A stretch of 64,000 nt of DNA from Kitagawia praeruptora. Lineage: Eukaryota; Streptophyta; Magnoliopsida; Apiales; Apiaceae. The notes under the pieces were generated by a model. The model did not search any database. It saw only the letters and a program-made list of their open reading frames with translations, and was not told the origin of the DNA. Location: assembly GCA_037693485.1 (NCBI GenBank), contig CM075344.1:40768501-40832500 (forward strand), given 5' to 3'. This document shows, in pieces, positions 46,842-58,100 of this stretch. The stretch's first letter is position 1. Each line of letters starts with the position of its first letter. A program made the position numbers and the translations under genes.

Positions 46842-47806
46842 ATAAAACCAGCTTCCAAGAGCTTATCCACTTCTTGCTTAATGGCCTCTTGCCTTTCCGG
46901 AGCAAAGTTTCTCTTCTTCTGCTTTATTGTCTTCCTCTTGGGATCAACATTTAACTTATGAGTTATGAGTTGGGGGTCAATCCCTGGCATATCAGCTGCT
47001 GTCCAAGCGAACACGTCACTATTCTTTTGTAAGAATTCTATCAACTTGCCCTTCAGGGGTTCTTTCAGAGATGCTCCAACATAAGTAACTTTTTCAGGAT
47101 CGTTCGGCTCTAGAGGTATGGGAATCAAATCCTCTGCTGGCTTCCCTCTATGCTCTTCATCATCGCGGACATCCATGTCTTCAATCAGAAGGACCTGCCC
47201 CCCGACTCCATCGGCCCTCAGCGCGGCTACATAGCAACTTTTTGCCATCTTCTGATCACCCTTCTGTTCTCCGACACCATTCCGTGTCGGAAACTTAATC
47301 TTCATATGATAGGAAGAGGCCACAGCCTTAAACGCATGAAGTCCAGTCCTTCCAAGGATTGCGTTGTATGTTGAGGCTGCCTTAATCACCAAGAAGTTCA
47401 GCATCTGAGTCGCCTCCTTAGGCTCCTGCCCAATAGTCACGGGTAACTGAATAGTCCCTTCAACGTTGGACTCCACTCCGTTAAACCCGTATATGGGCAT
47501 GTTTGTAGGGGTCAACTGAGAGTCGTTGTACCCCATCTTCACAAATGCATCATGAAACAAAATATCCACAGAAGCTCCATTGTCTATCAAGACTCGTTTT
47601 ACTTCTGAGTTTCCAATCACAGGAGTTATGACCAGCGGGTCGTCATGGGGGAACTTCACCCCTTCCAAGTCTGAATCATCGAAACCAATTACCATCTCAG
47701 TTTTAGCACGCTTCGGGGCCTCTCCCACAATGTGCATTACTTCTCTAGCATAAGCCTTTCGAGAATTCTTAGTTGTGCCAGCTGCTGTCGGGCCTCCCCA
47801 GATCAT
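46842..47806 (-). pseudogene. pol: Gypsy protease and start of RT
   Basis: This frame begins after a 1-bp shift near 47815 and carries the retropepsin motif VLIDNGASVDILF (DNGAS in place of the usual DSGAS), then a linker with ILGRTGLHAF and VFAWTAADMPGI. It reaches the RT start (KQEVDKLLEAGFI), where the CACTA element begins. It lies in the same frame as the part at 37481, so excision with loss of one tca would restore continuity. Confidence 0.9.
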
Positions 47807-49588
47807 GTTGATAACTGCCTTCGGGGCTGTGGATTGCGGTCATGGTTGTCATCCCTCATGTTATTATCTCTCCTGTCGTTGTCCCTTCTGTCATTGTCCC
47901 TTCTCTGGTTCCCACGGTCATCACCCTTGGTGAACTGACTTAGTTTTCCTCTTCGTATCAAGAACTCAATCTCATCCTTGAGTTGCCTATAATCGTCGGT
48001 GTCATGTCCCACATCTTTATGGAACCTGCAGTACTGATCCTTGTTCCGCTTGGCTGGGTCTCCCCTAAGTGGCTTCGGCCATCGGAAGTCCTTTTCCTTT
48101 TCAATATCCAACAGGATCTGACTTCGTGGAGCATTAAGCCTGGCATACTCGGAAAACCTTGGACCCGAGCTCTTTTTTGGAGCAGATTCAGAGTCTCTGC
48201 TAGTTCGGGGATACTTGTCCCTAGCGTCGTACTCTTGTTCTTGCTTCCGCTTGTTGTTCCCTCCATTGCCCAATGTGGCTTCCTTTTTCATGCTGTCCTC
48301 ATCTTTTATATACTTGTCTGCCCTCCGTTGGAGCTCATCCATGCTTTCAGGGGGTGTTTTGCTAGCGACCTCTTAAAAAAGAGATCCGTGGTTCCGTGCT
48401 GCAAGGCTACCATAGCCACCTTATTTTCCAAATCAGTGATGTTCAGGGTCTCCTTAGTGAATCGCTTGATATAATCCCTCAGGTTCTCGTTCTTTCCCTG
48501 TACTACATACATAAGGGATGCAGAGCTTTTCTCATGAATTCTTCCGCTAATGAATTGACTGACAAAAGCGGTACTCAACTCCTTGAAAGAGCTAATCGAG
48601 TTTGGAGGTAAACGACTATACCAACGTTGCGCCATGCCCGACAGGGTTTGGGGAAACGCCCTACACTTAAGGGCATCGTTAGCAGGCTGCAGTAACAATG
48701 CGCTCGTAAACGTTCTCACATGAGTTGCGGGATCCCCCGTTCCATCATAAGCTTTGATTGTGGGCATCTTAAACTTTCGGGAGATATGTGCGTTCATCAC
48801 CTCCTCAGTGAATGGAGGGGTTGGATCATCAAGATCTCCTTGTAGCATCAGGTCTTTGGGGTTACTCTTGGGGAGTTCCACCCTTGTAGTCCCTCTGGTT
48901 GGGGCTTCAACCCTTCGGCGTCTCCTTGAAGACCTTTCCAAATCTATGAAGGGAATCTCTCCTGAAGTCGGAGGAGGTCGAGTCTGATTTGATCTGGCTT
49001 GCTCTCTGGCCATATCTTCCTTTAATCTTAAGATCTCGACTTCATAAGCCTTAATCCTCTCAGTAGTTGTTGAAGGGAGTCCATCGTGAGTAGTTTGAGT
49101 TCTTCCTCGAGGTTCTTTACTTGCACGTCGCCTCCTTGGAGCTTCATCACGTTCGTAATCATCGTCAGAAGATGACTCATCCGTATAAGGACCAGAAAAA
49201 TCGTGATAATCTCGATCTCGAATATACAGGGCATGACCACTTGATCCAGCTCCTTGGGTAGGAGGGTAGTTAGGCAGCCCGTACATCGGATTGGTGCTTA
49301 TGGGGAGATCCGTAGTGTGGATCTTAACCCCTCGTGGAGGGTTGTTGGGATCTACAATCAAGGAAGAAATACCACCTGGAGGGGGTTAGTCCCTGGATTT
49401 GTGTGGACGATCGAAGGTAGCGTACTCTCAACATGGGAAGTCGTCCCTAGGGGTTGAGAAACTTGATACGGAACGATAGTCCCGGATGTTGGAGGTACTT
49501 GTTCAGTGAGGGGCGGAGCAGAGCTAAGAGGTAGAGCCTCGGTTGCGATTGGCTCTGTAATTGCTGGTGTCCTTCGTGTGTTAACCAT
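47803..49588 (-). pseudogene. gag: Gypsy gag with frameshifts
   Basis: Three overlapping frames form gag: 49588-49358 (MVNTRRTPAIT), 49361-48306 and 48342-47803. The second has an Arg/Ser-rich part and then the Retrotrans_gag-type core (MPTIKAYDGTGDPATHV, WYSRLPPNSISSF). The third has RWPKPLRGDP and a CHC-type motif (YCRFHKDVGHDTDDY), and then a run of RRDND repeats. One-base shifts near 49380, 48348 and 47815 separate frames. The first start follows the primer binding site by about 15 bp. Confidence 0.85.
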
Positions 49589-49603
49589 GGTTGATGTTCT
49601 CTT

Positions 49604-49621
49604 CCCACAGACGGCGCCAAA
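49604..49621 (-). other. Primer binding site of the gypsy element
   Basis: TTTGGCGCCGTCTGTGGG immediately follows the 5' LTR on the minus strand. Confidence 0.8.
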
Positions 49622-50137
49622 TGTTGTGGAATAAAAACTAGGTTACGATTGCTACGGTTAGGGTTCAAATTTTTAATGCTAGGGTTCGTGAGCTTCGTGC
49701 TTTAATGGCTGCTTCTGCGTTCGAGACTTAAACGGTCCTCACAGAATGCCTACGTATCTCGTATTAAGAGAATCAAGCCAATAAAACGTAGTTCTAGGTG
49801 TGAAGGAGCAGGTCCTTATATAGGTGATGAAAACCCTAGAATTAGGGTAGAATTGGGAGACTTGATGGACAAGTCACAGCTTAGGCCCAATTCTAGAGTC
49901 TTCTAATTGATAAGGAGATAAGAGTTGAAGATATGTGCTTTGAAGGCTACTCCTAATATGATTTAGTTTCCTTTCTGGACTTGATTTCGAAGTCTTTTAT
50001 TTGGCTGACTCATCAGCTACGAATTTATTATTTAATTAGGGTTTGTGCCCATCTGGTGGGCCCCACGTTTGGACCATTCCGGGTCTAATTAATGTCACAT
50101 TAAATGTGTCTTTAGGGCTTACTTTTAGCCCATATCA
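49622..50137 (-). repeat. 5' LTR of the complete gypsy element
   Basis: 516 bp, differing from the 3' LTR by four substitutions and one indel. The promoter module lies at 49791-49750. Confidence 0.95.
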
Positions 50138-50142
50138 ACTAC

Positions 50143-52050
50143 AAAATCGGATTTGAACAAATTTTAAATAGCTTGGATAAAATTCATATCTTCACAAAAA
50201 TCGAATTTTTAAAAGGTTCAAAAATATATTTATTCATAATTTGTTAATAGAATAGTTAATAAATTCATATAAACGAATAATACATATATTTTAATTATTT
50301 TAATTATTAAATATACGCTATAAGAGTATTATTATTGGATGGTGAATAAGTTGCCAATCAAAAAATTAAAATTATTTTAGAGACAATCAGAATTTACTTC
50401 TAAACTTCAAATCAATCAATCATGTACAAAATTTTTATTATTTACGATACTTATTCTAATTTACTAATCGCGGTTAAATTAAATTTAAATATAAAAGATC
50501 TTGATTTAATAACTTCGCATATCACATGATTTTAATTTAAAAAAATTTCTACTAACCATAAATATTATTTTCTATAAATCCACTTAGCAATATATCTTTT
50601 AGTTATGAATGGTTTTTGAACATCCTTTATTAAAGGATACCCGAATCTAACATGTATTAGTTAACCAATCACAAAATTATGAATTATTTTAAAATCAATC
50701 ATAATTTATTAAATTTAAATCAATTAAACTTAATGTAATATGTTTCTCTATTGGATATAGATTCTACGTTTCTGTCAAGACTAAACTCAAATCAAATTAC
50801 ATTGAGTAATAATTAATTTAATTTTTTCATATCAATTAACTGAACATAATAACAACTAATTTTTATTTTAACGGTTAACTAATAAACAATTTATATAAAA
50901 TTAAATTCTTACAAACTATAAAATATAATTATTATATCAATTTAAACATTACAAGAAATCAAAGCCGCTTATTCCCTATTCCCCATCAGACTTAGCCAAC
51001 TTTGATAAACTAAGTGTATGCATCAATTCTTCTCATGGCTAAATCATATCATTTTTGGTTAAGTACTACTTTGTATCTTTTTATTCTATGGATTTCTATA
51101 CTTGGACAAATTATCTTTTTATTTCGATTGTATATATGTATTATATGTGTCGTGTTTTAATTGTCCAATAAATTCAACGTTTTAATAGAAAACGATTTAG
51201 GTTATCATCATCCCCAGTCCGGATTGTCTCAGAGTTAGTTCCCATTAGAATATTCAGTAGCAAACTTCAATATATAATTCGGCGACTTACTAAATTGTAG
51301 GCATCAATCCATATCATATTACACTGATTTGTTTACATTATTAGGTGTGCCTATAGATAAATGTTCTTTTACAAATAAAGAAAATCAAGGAAAAATTCTA
51401 AAAAACTTAAAAAACTGATATCAGCTCCTAAACTTTAATTTAGCATTTTTTGGGAAAGGTGGAGAGAGAGAGAGCAACAACTACGGTTTTTGTTATAAAA
51501 ATTATTTATAATGATAAGTAAAAAGGTTGATACACTTAATATTATATATTGTTTTTAATAAAAGGGTGCCTTTTTGAATTTTGTATTCTTCAATTAAAGT
51601 AAAATAAAAAGGAGGGTTTCATTTTGTTTGGGAGACTTTACACCATGCATGCTACTCTTAGTTTTGTTTTGTAACATCTCAATGTTGTTCTAAGACATAT
51701 AAATATATATTTACATAACTTGGATACATAGTAATATTTCATATAATTGTTATATTTTTTCTATTCGCGTATTTCATTTCATTTCGTGTACACTAAAAAA
51801 TTTGTGTAATTTAGTGTCATTTTGTGTTCAAATTTTAGGTACACAATTTAATATCATGTCATTTTCGTTCAAGACCCTAAAATACATGACATGAATGTAC
51901 AAAACGATTTGTCATGTCTACATAAGCTATTTCTTCTTATATATGTTGGAAAAATATACTCACTGTTAAAGGAAAATGAATTTCATGTTATTTAACCCAA
52001 AATCTGAATTACAAGGACACATATATAATAATATGATTATGTGTTTATAT
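50143..52050. other. AT-rich spacer with diverged repeats
   Basis: No gene. Segments near 50345 and 50658 (ccaatcaaaaaatta...attattttag) are about 313 bp apart and related to 28095-28138, indicating an old tandem array interrupted by later insertions. Confidence 0.45.
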
Positions 52051-53129
52051 ACTACTGTTAACACAAAATCACGCAAGCGTACGTGGTCACAAGTAATATA
52101 GAATAAAGTTGAGTTCGTTCCCACAGAGATCTGGTTTAGGTTTCAATTCAGTTAATGCACCTATGCAACAATGTATGGTTTTTATTCACTGCTAAGACAA
52201 TTAACAAATTGGGGTTTGATTATCTAAAATTAACTAAGGAAGTAAATTAACAAACTAAGAATTAATTAACTAACGAGAATATAAATCGAATTACTTGTGC
52301 AAGAGAAAACATGGGATCCTAACTTCATTAAATACTTCGCTTTAGATCTGACGCCCTTAATTACTATATGCAATGGTTATGATATCTGATCGGATAACAC
52401 AAAACAAGTACACGCTACCTGTCAACATACGTATACCAAACTACCCATACATCCACAAAAGATATAGAAGATGAATAGACACCAATTATGCTTAGACCCT
52501 ATATGTCTATAGAATTTGAAAACATAACGGTTGAAGAACAAGTTATCCATAAAGATCACATAGGGCAACATAATACATTCTCATCTTACACTACGAATCA
52601 TGTTGATAAACAATCATGAACCTATGCTAGCATGGCAAGTTCTAAATCTCAAGATCCACTTTCACTTCACAAGAGATTAACAAATTAGATGTTAGCTATG
52701 CATCTAACAATTAAGCATAACCTTACAAGGATATCAGATATACATCACACACAGATCTTTAACGCATCAAGATACTAAAGCTCCATAAATAAATCCGTTA
52801 GAATCCCATGACAACGATTAGTTCATAATTGAACCGCTCGTCATCATGGGATCTGATGAAAACATGATATGAAACAAAGTATGAATAAAAGGAGTAATAA
52901 TAATAGAATAAAGAGTTGAGAAAACAAATCTAAAATCAAGAGTATCGCCTAATTTAGAAGAATTCAAAAGTAGATCTAGAACTCCGAATGCTGTCATGAT
53001 CTTCAGAATCTGTCTCCAAGTATGAATCTCTATCTCTGGCTCTCTCTGTGTTTTTCTAAGTAATTGATATGAATTACAATGATAGGATGTGTTTATATAG
53101 GCCTTAGAAGTCTTGCCCAACAAGAAAAG

Positions 53130-54420
53130 TGTTAGTCACAGAGGCATGCCTGTATACATCTAATAACAAGCCTAATTGTTTGTAATGCTTTGCATTACTT
53201 ACATGACCTCTTGACTGAGGGAACCTCTAGTTGTAGAGTTTCTATTTGTTTTGTACTTGTAGTAGGCATCAAATCTTAGTTGTGTAACTGTACTTATATA
53301 GTCAAGAATAATGCGTGAAAGAAGTTCCAAGGTTCATGCCTCAAGCAAGAAGATAAAGACTGTCAAATAATCACAGTTGGGATTTGAAGAAATGAAGAAT
53401 TTTCCTAAGTACCAATTCGAGAAGTATATTTATCTATTCGAGAAGTCCAACATTCGAGAAGTAAGGGATTTGATATCTCAAGACACTATTCGATATCTCT
53501 GAATACACTGTTCGATATCTCATTCGATATCTCAGAGATTCGATATGTCTATTACTCTGTTCGAGAACTCAAGAAGTCAACAAGTCAAAGTGGTATTCGA
53601 GTTCTCAAGGAGTCAACAAGTCAAAGTTCCATTCGATATCTCAAGGACTCAAAAAGGTATTCGAGATCTCAGGGATTCGACAAGTCACAATGCTCTATTC
53701 GATAACTCAAGGATTCCCAGAGAAAAGAGCTATTCGAGAAATGATTCGATATGTCAATATAATAGTGTTCGAGAACTCAGAGTTATCGACCAAGTCAATT
53801 CTAGTTCTCGAATCACTTACTTAGCCACTTCTTGAATACATTCTTGGAGACAAAATACTGAAGAAAATTGTACAAATCTGGAACCTGCAACAAGCCAATG
53901 CACTTTATGGACCACAATCTGTAACGTGCTCTGGAAAGCCTACAAGGAAGCTTGGAGAGATATAGAAGAGACAAGGGGCTAAAGAAGTGGATCTGAACAG
54001 CCTTTGCAAAGTCAAATCTGTAACCGTTTGGACACTTACTCAAAAAGGATAGACAGACTAGAAAGTAATTTGTTTAGCTACCTTATTTGTAGTAAGTAGG
54101 TTGTATCCATGTTCTATAAGGATACAACCTCACTTCCTTAGTCATTAACTAAGTGAGTCAAGTTTTTCATACACTGTAAGCAATATCTCTCTGAGAAAAA
54201 CGAATCTGGGAATACTATCATTTGTATTCACAGATTGTAGCAACCTTTATCTAATAATACATTAGATTAAAGTGATATTGTGTCTTGTGTTGATTCTTTA
54301 TCCGCACCTTCACTTCTGCACACACAAACACTTATCTGCTATACAGACTCGAGCCAAAAGAAAAGTTCAAGAATCCATTCACCCCCCTCTATATTCTTTT
54401 ACTGCGTTCAATACTCAACA
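53130..54420 (+). repeat. Solo LTR with TTCGA-motif cluster
   Basis: A 1291-bp unit starts TGTTAGTCAC and ends ACTCAACA, flanked by aaaag on both sides (53125-53129 and 54421-54425). There is no primer binding site or polypurine tract next to it, so it is a solo LTR. About 16 copies of ttcgaga/ttcgata lie between 53425 and 53810. A TATA-like acttatatag lies near 53285. Superfamily not determined. Confidence 0.75.
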
Positions 54421-54425
54421 AAAAG

Positions 54426-54741
54426 TACCAACCTGACATTGATGAGAATATAGAGAAATCTCTACCAAACTTGAATGTGAATATCTCTTTCATGGCTGGT
54501 CAAATCTAAGAGCTAACCAAAAGTCACCAGGAGTTCAGCGCAAATTTCAACAAACAGCAGAAGCTTCTAGTGGAAGAGATCAAGCTTCTTAGGGTGGAAG
54601 CTTCAGAATTAAGGAAGCAGATGACCAAAGGGGTTTAATTATGTGTTGCATGTTGGCTTTTGTGTATTAGTATCAGAATCTGGAACTATGTTTATGAATC
54701 TCTTCGGAGAATGCTTTTACTTTTGCTTACTATGTAATGTA
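54426..54741 (+). pseudogene. Coiled-coil coding fragment of unknown element
   Basis: Once the 53130-54420 LTR and one aaaag are removed, a frame runs across the junction and reads ...AQQEKYQPDIDENIEK, then KSHQEFSANFNKQQKLL, and VEEIKLLRVEASELRK before a TAA. It has one internal TAA (after FMAGQI). Heptad spacing suggests a coiled coil. It may be the end of a gag- or env-like ORF of a decayed retroelement. Its 3' continuation lies beyond the Copia element (59446 to about 60080). Confidence 0.4.
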
Positions 54742-55075
54742 TGTTGAGTATACAACAACGAAAGCAAAACACAAAGCGAATAAACAAGAACAAGAAAATA
54801 AACGACAATCACACAAGACAAAGATTTAACGTGGTTCGGAAATTCCTACTCCACAAGCCGCACTAATTTTGTATTGATCTCTCACAATTGTGTTGTGTTG
54901 TTATGTTACAATTACATGAGTATTTATAAGAGAAGAAACTGGGTCTAAGAATTAGAGTCTAATTCTGAAATCCTAACTCTAATCCTAACTCTAATTAGAG
55001 TCCAGTTCAGGATTCCTAACTCAAGTCAGAATCCAATTCCAATTCTGAAACCTGATAGACTCCACAAACCCAACA
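54742..55075 (-). repeat. 3' LTR of the Copia element
   Basis: 334 bp, TGTTGAGTATAC...AAACCCAACA, identical to the 5' copy. Confidence 0.97.
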
Positions 55076-55178
55076 ATCTCCCACTTGGAGTCTGACCACA
55101 TCTTCGCTTCACTCTTGTAAATCTAGTAACACCATCCTTCGATCAATAACTCTAACTAGTGCAGCGCCTTCTCATCAA

Positions 55179-58100
55179 TCAGTTCTGAAGGCCAGTTGAA
55201 GCTATGCAAAGCTTCAACTTTTCATTAGTAACCACCTTAGTCAACATATCTGCAGGATTCTTTGAACCAAGGATTTTCTTCAAGGACAAAGTACCATTGC
55301 TAATCAACTCTCTTGTAAAGTGATATCTTAGCTGAATATGCTTCGTCCTAGCATGAAACACAGGATTCTTCGCAAGATGAATAGCACTCTGACTATCGCT
55401 ATACAAAGCACTGTCCGCCTGTTTCTTGCCCAACTCCTCAAGAAAATTCTTCAACCAAATCATCTCCTTGCTAGCTTCAGAGATAGCCATATATTCTGCT
55501 TCTGTGGTTGAAAGAGCAACACTCTTTTGAAGTCGAGACATCCAACTAACTGCTGTGCCACCCAAAGTGAAAATATATCCCGTAGTACTTTTTCTTGTAT
55601 CCAAACATCCACCTAAATCTGCATCAGAGAACCCTTCCAAGATAACATCTTTCTTGCTGAAACATAATGCAACCTTGGATGTGCCTTTCAAGTAGCGCAA
55701 CAACCACTTGACTGCTTCCCAATGTTCTCTTCCTGGATTAGACATGAACCTGCTAACAACTCCCACTGCATGAGCAATATCTGGCCTTGTACACACCATA
55801 GCATACATCAAACTGCCAACTGCAGATGCATACGGAACTTTAGCCATATCTTTCTTGCCTTCATCCGTTTTAGGTGACTGCTTCTTCGTGAGATTAAAGT
55901 GAGTCGCCAACGGTGTACTTCTGGTCTTCGCATCCTGGACACTGAATTTCTGCAACAATTTCTCAATATACTTCTCTTGAGATAATTTTAAAGTACCTTC
56001 AGACCTATCCCTTATGATGCTCATACCAAGTATCTGTTTTGCTGCACCCATATCCTTCATCTCAAACTCCTCAGACATCTGTCTCTTTAACCTGTTGATT
56101 TCCCTCATGTTTGATCCTGCTATCAACATGTCATCAACATACAACAACAATATGATATAAGATGAATCAAACTGTTTAAAATAGCAACAATGATCCATAG
56201 CACTTCTCGTGTACCCATTCTTCATCATAAAGCTGTCAAACTTCAAGTACCACTGTCTTGGTGCTTGCTTCAAACCATACAAGCTTTTTATAAGTTTGCA
56301 AACAAGGTTTTCTTTCCCAGCTACCTGAAATCCCTCTGGCTGTACCATGTAGATGTCTTCCTCAAGATCACCATGTAAGAACGCGGTCTTAACATCTAGT
56401 TGCTCTAGATGTAACTCCTCTGCAGCCACAATACTTAGCACAATTCTAACAGTAGTCATCTTAACAACCGGAGAAAATATATCAGTATAGTCAATACCCT
56501 TTTTCTGTTGATAACCCTTGACTACTAACCTCGCCTTGTATCTCTTGCTGCCATCAGGTTCTTCTTTGATCCGGAACACCCACTTATTCTGTAAAGCCTT
56601 CTTTCCTGCTGGTAATTCTGTTAAAGACCAAGTCTCATTCTTCTCAAGAGAGCTCATCTCTTCTTCCATGGCTGATTTCCACTGAACTGAATCATCCACC
56701 TGAACTGCCTCTGAATAACACTGAGGCTCTCCATCCTCGGTCAATAACATATAATATGCTGAAGGAGAAAATCTTTGTGGTGGCCTCACAATTCTGCTAG
56801 ATCTTCTTACCTCAGCTTGTGGAGTAACTGGAACCGTGTCATCACCATTCCCCGAACTCCCACTATTTCCTGCAAGATCTTCTTCTGTAATATCTTCAAG
56901 CACTACTTTCTCTTTCTCAGGTTGTTCCTTTGCCAACTCAGAATCGACTGCAAGCTTATCCTTATACACTGCATTCTCATTAAAAGTAACATCTCTACTT
57001 CTAACGACCTTCTTCGTTAATTCATCCCAGAAACGGTAACCCATATCATCTGAGCCATAACCAATGAAGATACACTTCTTTGCTTTCGGATCAAGCTTGT
57101 CTCTGTCAGAATCTTTAACACGTACATAAGAAACACAACCAAAAACTCGCAAGTGTGAAAGATTTACCTCCTTTTTCTGCCACTCTTCTTCAGGAATCTT
57201 GAACCCCAAAGGAACTGAAGGTCCTCTGTTTATGAGATACGCTGCTGTGCTAACTGCATCTGCCCAAAAAGTCTTTGGCAACCCTGCATGCAACCTCATA
57301 CTCTTGGCCCTCTCATTCAAGGTTCTATTCATGCGCTCTGCAACACCATTTTGTTGCGGTGTCTCTGGAATTGTTTTGATCATTCTAATCCCATATTCTG
57401 CGCAATAGCTTTTAAACTCATCACTACTGTACTCACCACCATTATCTGACATCAAACTCTTAACCTTCAAACCAGTCTGATTTTCAACTTCGATCTTCCA
57501 CTTCTTGAAAGTAGCAAACACATCTGATTTATTCTTCAAGAAATAAACCCATACCTTTCTAGTGGAATCGTCAATGAAAGTGACATAGTAGCGAGATCCT
57601 CCCAACGACGCAACTGCTGTTGGACCATATACATCTGTATGAACTAGCTCTAACCTCTCAGCCTTGGGTGTCCTCCCTGATTTTGCAAAAGTAACTCGTT
57701 TCTGTTTTCCAAGAACACATGGCTCACAGAACCCAACTTCCACATTCTTCAGCTCTGGAATCTTCCCCTTCGAAGTTAACAGCTTCATACCCTTTTCACT
57801 CATATGACCAAGTCTTTGGTGCCACAAAGTTGAAGACCCAATCTCATCAGCAACTACATTTGCTTCATAGCTAGATTGTTCAACTATGTACAACGTCCCC
57901 TTTTTCTCTCCACGAGCAACAACTAGATTCCCCTTTATAACCTTCCACTGTCCGTCTCCGAAAGTAACTCGATACCCTTCCTTATCTAACTGACCCACAG
58001 ATATCAGCATCTTCTTCAGTCCAGGAATGTATCTTACATCTTTCAACGTCCAGCTAGTCCCCAAAGAGGTCTTGAGATTAATATCTCCCATGCCCGCAAT

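Larger units (their letters stand above)
30094..50137 (-). mobile_element. Complete Tat-lineage Ty3/gypsy element with nested CACTA
   Basis: LTRs lie at 30094-30610 (3') and 49622-50137 (5'). A 5-bp duplication actac flanks the whole (30089-30093, 50138-50142). The primer binding site TGGCGCCGTCTGTGGG (49619-49604) follows the 5' LTR on the minus strand, and a polypurine tract AGTTGGGGGGCAAA precedes the 3' LTR (30624-30611). Gag, protease, RT, two RNase H domains and integrase are in order on the minus strand. An antisense gene lies between integrase and the 3' LTR. The LTRs differ by four substitutions and one indel by my count, so insertion is recent. Without the 9354-bp CACTA insertion and one 3-bp duplication the element is about 10.7 kb. 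Four frame breaks make it non-autonomous unless they are sequencing errors. Confidence 0.95.
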
